Part shown: one piece after another, positions 59,467-64,000 of the stretch
Numbering within the stretch: position 1 is the stretch's first letter
How the letters are laid out: every line of letters begins with the position of its first letter
Assembly: GCA_036388675.1 (NCBI GenBank)
Contig: DASVRI010000033.1
Coordinates: 186,001 to 250,000, forward strand
Reading direction: 5' to 3'
Length of the DNA stretch: 64,000 nt
Source of the DNA: DASVUS01 sp036388675
GTDB lineage: Bacteria > Armatimonadota > Abditibacteriia > Abditibacteriales > Abditibacteriaceae
Position numbers and translations under genes: made by a program
The notes under the pieces: model-generated
Seen by the model: only the letters and a program-made list of their open reading frames with translations
What the model was told of the DNA's origin: nothing
Databases searched by the model: none

Positions 59467-59832
59467 TCAGCGCAATCCGTCTGATACATCCCACCCGTAG
59501 GCATAGTAATTCATCCCGTTTTTCAGCGCTTCATAAGCGGAGGGGAACGCGTAGAATCCACCTGTCTCATGAACCCGTCCGTCGTCCATCTCCTCAGGGA
59601 ATGTTGCCAGGGGTTTTGCTTCACTTTCTATCCATTGTTTGAGCGTGTCCCACCACTCTTGTGTTTGTAGAGATGGCATTTGGTAGTGATCGCCTGTCCA
59701 ACCAAATGTTGAGAGGCCGAGGGTGTTCTCTTCGTAAATGCCCTGCCGTTCAACGAGTACTGCATCCACCATCTTGCCTTGTGCATAAAGCTCATGCTTG
59801 GTGTGAAGTTCAAGATGAATACCCTCTGGCAT
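59467..59832 (-). CDS. Hypothetical protein (about 121 aa)
   Basis: Start ATG at 59832 with AGGA about 10 bp upstream (a TTG at 59853 would add seven residues). Tryptophan- and tyrosine-rich, soluble, no signal (EGIHLELHTKHELYAQGKMV, QEWWDTLKQWIE, GGFYAFPSAYEALKNGMNYY). No family is recognised. A one-base variant of the palindrome (GAGTACTG) occurs near 59755. Confidence 0.6.
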   Translation of the reverse strand: MPEGIHLELHTKHELYAQGKMVDAVLVERQGIYEENTLGLSTFGWTGDHYQMPSLQTQEWWDTLKQWIESEAKPLATFPEEMDDGRVHETGGFYAFPSAYEALKNGMNYYAYGWDVSDGLR

Positions 59833-59974
59833 GTTACACAAGTCCTGAATCAACGCGAAAGAGCGGGCAACCCGTAGGCTACCCGCTCCGCTGTCTGTCT
59901 GAGTACTCGTTTATCGCGTCAACTGCACCCGCCTGTCCACATCCAATGTGTTTCCCTGACAGTTGCTGACTTTC

Positions 59975-60880
59975 TTAGCGGGTCAGTATGAAGCTGAAGG
60001 CATTGAAATCGTTGTCGTAGTATGTTCCGCTAATCTGGCCCCGGTCGTTCAGGGCATAGAAGACGTAGTACGGCGCACCGGCAGGGGCAGGCAGAGGCGT
60101 GTACATGCCGTTCTGATACACAAATCCACGGTAGTTGAAACTTTCATCCAAGTAGTAGCCAAGCACCTCGCCCCGATTGTTGATTCCCAAAGCGAACGTG
60201 CCAAACACCGCACCGGGAGCATCGAGAGGGGTGTACACGCCTTTGTCGTACAGATATCCGTGAGGGTTGGAAGCAGCATCGTAGTAGATGCCGACGATCT
60301 GGCCCCGTTCATTGATGCCTCTGACGTACGTTGAAGTCGCGCCTGGCACGTCCAGGGATGTGTATTGCCCGTTGTTATACAAGAATCCAGTGGAGTCGAA
60401 ATTGGCACCGAAGTAGTTTCCCACGACCTGTCCCCGATTGTTAAGACCAGTCAGGGCGAAAGACGCCGCGCCGAAGGGAGCTGGTAATGTGGTGTAGACG
60501 CCTTTGTCGTAGAGGAATGGAGTGGCGTTGGAATCGGCATCGAAGGAGGTGCCGGCAATCTGGCCCCGATCATTAATGGCGGCAACCGCTGTATAGAAAA
60601 CGCCAGCGACGTCCAACGGGGTGTACACGCCCTTGTCGTATAGATAGAAGTGAGCAACGAATTCGGCATCGAAGTAGATGCCGACGATCTGTCCCTGGTT
60701 ATTGATGCCAAGTGGAGATGTTTCGACTGCGCCCGGCGCATTGGGCAGCAAGGTCAACTGAGTCTGGGTCTTGGGCGCGGCTTTGGGGGCGGCCTGGATC
60801 GTGGTCGCGGTCATAGCTGTCAGACCTAGTGCGACTGTCAGGAGGGCGGCGCGTGCCGCAGTACGGAAAGAGAGGAGCAT
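59975..60880 (-). CDS. Exported HAF-repeat protein
   Basis: 301 residues from the ATG at 60880, preceded by AAGGA. The signal peptide ends near TIQAAPKA. The mature part is six or seven tandem repeats of about 42 residues with the pattern INNRGQIVG-Y-DA then LYDKGVYTPLDAPGA, the HAF/extracellular repeat type predicted to form a beta-propeller. At DNA level the repeats are about 126-129 bp and clearly related. The function is unknown, and surface binding is plausible. Two GATGTATAC words in tandem lie in the leader (about 60934-60957). Confidence 0.82.
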   Translation of the reverse strand: MLLSFRTAARAALLTVALGLTAMTATTIQAAPKAAPKTQTQLTLLPNAPGAVETSPLGINNQGQIVGIYFDAEFVAHFYLYDKGVYTPLDVAGVFYTAVAAINDRGQIAGTSFDADSNATPFLYDKGVYTTLPAPFGAASFALTGLNNRGQVVGNYFGANFDSTGFLYNNGQYTSLDVPGATSTYVRGINERGQIVGIYYDAASNPHGYLYDKGVYTPLDAPGAVFGTFALGINNRGEVLGYYLDESFNYRGFVYQNGMYTPLPAPAGAPYYVFYALNDRGQISGTYYDNDFNAFSFILTR

Positions 60881-61281
60881 CGTAAAAGCTTTCCTTCGAA
60901 ACGGGAATTCCGGGTTTGGTGCCTTTCCGGAAAGATGTATACGGGGAGGATGTATACAGGGAGGGGGAGATAGCGCGCGCCTGGTGGCTCTATTGTAACC
61001 GCAAACCCCAACAAAACACTGATCCTTGGAAAATAAACTTGGATGCCGCAAAAAGCGGGGCAACTCGTAAGGAACCACCCCGCCATTGTTTGAGTACTCA
61101 CAACAACTTCGTCCAAAGGATACTTACCGCATGTGAGTCGTATATATACGACTCACATGGTGGTACCTGATTGGAGTCACCTCGTGCTCAAATATGCCGT
61201 AGGAGCAAGCAAAAAGTGAGCCGATACGATTCCTCATATGTGTGAACTACCGCCTGTTTATACCATAGCAGTAACAAGTAC
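60881..61281. promoter_or_regulatory. Intergenic region with a 30-bp perfect palindrome
   Basis: About 400 bp without a supported gene. A perfect palindrome at 61130-61159 has half-site CATGTGAGTCGTATA and no loop. It has no T-run, so an operator or cruciform is more likely than a terminator. The region also holds GAGTACTC at 61092, a one-base variant AAGTACTC near 61276, and the leader of the HAF gene. Confidence 0.55.
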
Positions 61282-61731
61282 TCAGAGGTTGCTCTGTTGC
61301 CAATCTCGCCGAAAACAGGGCCACGCGTCGCGCAGGTAGAGCGCGAAGGGAATCCACCACATGAAGTCGTTGGTCAGACATAGTATCAGCGTTTTCAGCG
61401 GCCACTGACCGCTCCATAGAAGCTGCGCAAGCCCAAGCGGCCCCAGTATTTTCCCTGTCAGCCCTACAGCAGCGATGAGCCAGCCGCGTTCCGGCACGCG
61501 CGCCACTCCCAGGTAGAGAATGCCATACAATCCGACCACCATGCCCAGGCAGGCAAAAATCTGCGGGTGGTTTTGCAGCGGCATACCGGCAAAGCGAAAC
61601 AGCCACTGCGGGTCAAAGGCCGCATAAAGTCCCCACGCAATGTTGTACACGCCCGCCGTCGCAAACACCACTCGATGAAAACGGCGGCGCGGCAAAGCGG
61701 TGCTCACGGTGCCACCCTGTACGGCGTTCAC
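61282..61731 (-). CDS. Small integral membrane protein (149 aa)
   Basis: Four predicted membrane helices (VVFATAGVYNIAWGLYAAF, FACLGMVVGLYGILYLGVA, LIAAVGLTGKILGPLGLAQL, TLILCLTNDFMWWIPFALYL). The GTG start overlaps the stop of the SDR gene by 4 bp (GTGA), so they are translationally coupled. I recognise no family with certainty. A role alongside the SDR, perhaps in lipid or quinone metabolism, is only inferred. Confidence 0.75.
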   Translation of the reverse strand: MNAVQGGTVSTALPRRRFHRVVFATAGVYNIAWGLYAAFDPQWLFRFAGMPLQNHPQIFACLGMVVGLYGILYLGVARVPERGWLIAAVGLTGKILGPLGLAQLLWSGQWPLKTLILCLTNDFMWWIPFALYLRDAWPCFRRDWQQSNL

Positions 61732-62792
61732 GGCGCAGTCCTGTGTGGCGGCGCGACGGCTCCTTCGTGCTGTTGTTGATTGTTCTCGTCGTAGGCGATC
61801 TGGTTCAGTGTGGTGAGCGCCGATTCCGAAGTTGGGGTTGTGCTCTCGATTCCCGAGGCGCGTCGTGTGCCGATGCTGTCCGGCCCATCAGGTTGCGGCA
61901 ACAGGCGGTTGGCCAGAGCCAGCACGTCGCTGGTGAGACCGGGAAACAAAGCCACAATAGTCGTGAGCACTTGCGCGCGCTTGGACAGCACGGTTTCCGC
62001 ATCACCGCGCTTCAAAGATTTGATGATGCGTTGTGCTGCCTGCTCCGAACTGATGGAAAAAAGCGGATTCGCATTGGCGATGTTGCCGATGGTGAACTCC
62101 AGGCGGTGCCGCCCTTTGAATACTGAGCGGTAAAAACCGCCGGTGCGCACCAGCGGCGGACACACTGTAATGACGACCACGCCATCTTCAGCCAGTTCGG
62201 CGCGCAGGCCATGTGAAAGGCCGACCAGCGCGAACTTGCTGGAGCAATAGGGCACCATGTGTGGTGTGCTGATCTTGCCGCCAATGGACGCGATGTTGAC
62301 GATGCGTCCATCATTCTTGCGTTTCATCTCCGGCAGCACCGCACGGATGGCATATAATGGCGCCCAGTAGTGCGTGCGCATTGCTTCGTCCCATTCCTGC
62401 GTCATGACTTCTGACGGAGCGATCTGGATGATGCCCGCATTGTTAATCAGCACGTCAATCGTGCCATAGTGGGCAATGATTTGCCGCACTGTTCGGTTAA
62501 CCTGGTCTCTGTCTGTGACATCACACAGCAAGGCCAGAACTTTGGCACCGCGCTGCTCAAGCTCTTGACGGGCGTGCTCCAACTCCACGGCATCACGCGC
62601 GCAGATGGCGAGTTTGGTGACGCCTTCACGAAGAAGTTGTCGCGCCAAGACCAGACCTAAGCCACGCGAGGCTCCGGTTATAAACACGACCTTGCCACGC
62701 AAGTCGTAGGCACGATTCTGTTGCGCCACAATGCGTGCCGCGACGACACCAACCGTCGCCAGAGCCGCTGCCGTTTTTAATTTACTGCCCAT
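61728..62792 (-). CDS. Short-chain dehydrogenase/reductase with N-terminal membrane anchor
   Basis: 354 residues. An N-terminal hydrophobic segment (LKTAAALATVGVVAARIVAQ) precedes a classical SDR domain: TGASRGLGLVLARQL cofactor loop, NNAGI, and the catalytic serine-tyrosine-lysine set ending in PYCSSKFAL. A C-terminal tail of about 80 residues is polar. The substrate is unknown. It is transcribed toward the small membrane protein, which starts at its stop codon. Confidence 0.88.
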   Translation of the reverse strand: MGSKLKTAAALATVGVVAARIVAQQNRAYDLRGKVVFITGASRGLGLVLARQLLREGVTKLAICARDAVELEHARQELEQRGAKVLALLCDVTDRDQVNRTVRQIIAHYGTIDVLINNAGIIQIAPSEVMTQEWDEAMRTHYWAPLYAIRAVLPEMKRKNDGRIVNIASIGGKISTPHMVPYCSSKFALVGLSHGLRAELAEDGVVVITVCPPLVRTGGFYRSVFKGRHRLEFTIGNIANANPLFSISSEQAAQRIIKSLKRGDAETVLSKRAQVLTTIVALFPGLTSDVLALANRLLPQPDGPDSIGTRRASGIESTTPTSESALTTLNQIAYDENNQQQHEGAVAPPHRTAP

Positions 62793-62803
62793 GATCTCAC
62801 CTC

Positions 62804-62840
62804 AAAAAGCGGGAGATGCAAATGTTTCGCATCTCCCGCT
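62804..62840 (-). terminator. Rho-independent terminator of secA
   Basis: AGCGGGAGATGC (62808-62819) pairs with GCATCTCCCGCT (62829-62840). On the minus strand the stem is followed by five T residues (A-run 62804-62808). GAGTACTC at 62844 sits just upstream of the stem. Confidence 0.88.
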
Positions 62841-62891
62841 GTTGAGTACTCACAGACCTAGTTTTGTGCCATCAACATCTTGCAACACTTC

Positions 62892-64000
62892 TTAACTACC
62901 CTTGCCGCAGCAGTTCTTATACTTCTTGCCGCTGCCGCACGAACACGGGTGATTACGTCCCGGCTTGCCCGTATTCTGAGTACTCGATGCCGGTGCAGGC
63001 GAACCATTGGCACCATTGGCGGCACCGTTTGAACCGTTGCCGTTACTGCTGCGCGTTGCCGCCGGACGTGCCGGTGCGGTTTGCGTTGCGGCCCCGGCAG
63101 CATTGCCGAAGCTGCTCGCGGCGTGCGCCATCACCGGGTCTTCGTCGTCGTTGCCGTCAGCGTCTTTGAACAACTGCACGCTGTCATCGGCACCGTCTTC
63201 ATCCATCGGCAGCGGGGCCAGCAGACGCGCTTCCTGCATACCCATCATCTGCGGGCCACCGTAAACGGCCTGAGGCTCTACATCGTAAGAGAAGATGTTC
63301 TCCGTAACACTGCGCCGGATTTCGCTCAGCATTTTCTGGAACAGTGCAAAGCCTTCCTGACGATAAACACCAATGGGCTCTTTCTGCGCATAGCCTTCCT
63401 GCCAGATGGCGTCGCGCAGGTAATCCATTTCGGCCAGGTGCTCCATCCAGTACTCGTCGATGGTGCGTGTGAGCTGCCAGCGCTCAACTTCGCGCAGGTG
63501 CTCGGCCCCGATTTTACTTTCACGCTCGGTATAGCACGCTGCCGCGACTTCGCGCAGGCGATCATCAATTTCATCGCGGCTGCGCATCTCGGCTAACTCG
63601 TCGGCTTTGAGGTGCTTGTTCAACAGAACGGCGCCGAACAAACGTCCCAACCCGACATGCAGCTTGTGCGTGTCCCACTCTTCGACGCGCACATCACGCG
63701 GGCAATGCTTGTCGGCTTCGCCCAAAGCCGCCTGCTGCGTCATGTCGATCACCGTATCGCGCAAGTCGCCGCCAAGGAGAGCACGACGGCGCTCGCGATA
63801 AATGACTTCGCGCTGCACGTTCATCACATCGTCATACTGCAAGACGTGCTTGCGGCCCTCGAAGTGGTTCAACTCGACCTTCTTCTGCGCGCGCTCGATA
63901 CTCTTCGAGATCATGCCCGCTTCGACGGCTTCGTCTTCTTCCCACTTGTTGAGCAGCCACTGACCGCGCACACCGAACAAACGCCACAGTTCATCTTCCA
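62892..64000 (-). CDS. secA: Preprotein translocase ATPase SecA, C-terminal part
   Basis: About 370 C-terminal residues are present, and the reading frame runs off the right edge. They include the helical scaffold region (GMISKSIERAQKKVE, HVLQYDDVMNVQREVIYRER, WMEHLAEMDYLRDAI), a variable Asn/Ala/Gly linker, and the zinc-binding tail with CSCGSGKKYKNCC. SecA drives protein export with SecYEG. The gene for SecD/SecF lies in the same window on the opposite strand. A GAGTACTC at 62978 encodes STQ in the linker. Confidence 0.95.
   Translation of the reverse strand, partial: EDELWRLFGVRGQWLLNKWEEDEAVEAGMISKSIERAQKKVELNHFEGRKHVLQYDDVMNVQREVIYRERRRALLGGDLRDTVIDMTQQAALGEADKHCPRDVRVEEWDTHKLHVGLGRLFGAVLLNKHLKADELAEMRSRDEIDDRLREVAAACYTERESKIGAEHLREVERWQLTRTIDEYWMEHLAEMDYLRDAIWQEGYAQKEPIGVYRQEGFALFQKMLSEIRRSVTENIFSYDVEPQAVYGGPQMMGMQEARLLAPLPMDEDGADDSVQLFKDADGNDDEDPVMAHAASSFGNAAGAATQTAPARPAATRSSNGNGSNGAANGANGSPAPASSTQNTGKPGRNHPCSCGSGKKYKNCCGKGS

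Larger units (their letters stand above)
264..62985. repeat. Highly iterated palindrome GAGTACTC (about 50 dispersed copies)
   Basis: Start positions read by eye: 264, 3116, 4176, 4730, 5126, 5414, 7417, 7728, 9132, 11138, 11934, 13075, 13948, 16394, 17388, 17743, 17918, 19732, 22257, 25042, 27900, 29498, 30805, 32420, 33060, 34537, 39812, 40709, 41725, 42522, 43626, 44271, 45720, 46231, 47043, 48646, 49420, 49659, 50696, 52222, 52857, 53529, 55834, 57101, 57666, 58287, 59901, 61092, 62844, 62978. One copy is expected by chance in 64 kb. Roughly half extend to CGAGTACTCG. About 30 are in coding sequence (EYS, STx and xVL frames all used) and 20 are intergenic. The protein strings do not explain the repeat, because the same 8-mer is kept in every frame and between genes. 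Confidence 0.95.

Noticed and set aside
59855..59890. Hairpin GAGCGGG/CCCGCTC as a terminator of the HAF gene
   Set aside because: Only 7 bp of stem and three T residues on the minus strand. Too weak to annotate.
264..62985. GAGTACTC as the operator of one regulator
   Set aside because: It lies inside unrelated coding genes, in all frames and next to many unlinked genes, which does not fit a regulon operator.

Overview
The window is bacterial chromosome with a moderately high GC content. It is dense in genes and uses Shine-Dalgarno starts of the AAGGAG/AAAGGAG type. It encodes many exported or lipid-anchored proteins, both SecD and SecF, and the C-terminal part of SecA. No gene here fixes the phylum. 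The mix of giant GH2-like enzymes, regulators that join a GntR-type N-terminus to a LacI-type sensor, and DUF4446 beside dut would fit Armatimonadota/Abditibacteriota or a neighbouring lineage. That placement is inference only.

Region by region. (1) 1-33 kb is a large polysaccharide-utilisation locus. Left of about 19.5 kb everything is on the minus strand: a clan GH-A-like enzyme cut by the window edge, two sugar-phosphate isomerase/epimerase-like TIM barrels around a Gfo/Idh/MocA oxidoreductase, a 1763-residue GH2-like enzyme translationally coupled to a GntR/LacI-type regulator, a second GH-A-like lipoprotein, a YdjC-type deacetylase, a third GH lipoprotein, an acetyl-xylan-esterase-like hydrolase and a second paralogous regulator. 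From 19.9 kb the plus strand carries two GH2 enzymes, an RbsBAC-type sugar ABC transporter and a third GH2 lipoprotein. Together these should degrade a decorated oligosaccharide outside the cytoplasm, import monomers and isomerise or oxidise them. (2) 33-38.3 kb looks like an acquired island: a trypsin-like protease, an unrecognised 756-residue protein of very GC-rich style, an IS3-family transposase remnant and three tRNA genes (Glu, Gln, Cys). (3) 38.4-42.4 kb holds a frameshifted exported protein and thiO-thiS-thiG-thiE. (4) 42.5-53.8 kb holds small genes, twin lipoproteins, mdh, two separate metal-responsive ArsR systems (one with a DUF6428 protein, one with a Zn/Cd-type P-type ATPase), tRNA-Met, a fructokinase-like PfkB, a degenerate RlpA domain protein and membrane proteins. 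(5) 53.9-64 kb is mostly housekeeping: secD, secF, a DUF4446 gene, dut, tRNA-Ser, a HAF-repeat exported protein, an SDR and the end of secA.

The most striking signal is not a gene. The perfect palindrome GAGTACTC, often inside CGAGTACTCG, occurs about 50 times in the 64 kb where about one is expected by chance. It lies in coding DNA in all three reading frames (EYS, STx and xVL) and is about three to four times denser per base between genes. It is missing from a 5.3 kb stretch that holds the suspected island. It behaves like a highly iterated palindrome analogous in kind to cyanobacterial HIP1, but with a different sequence that I do not know from the literature.
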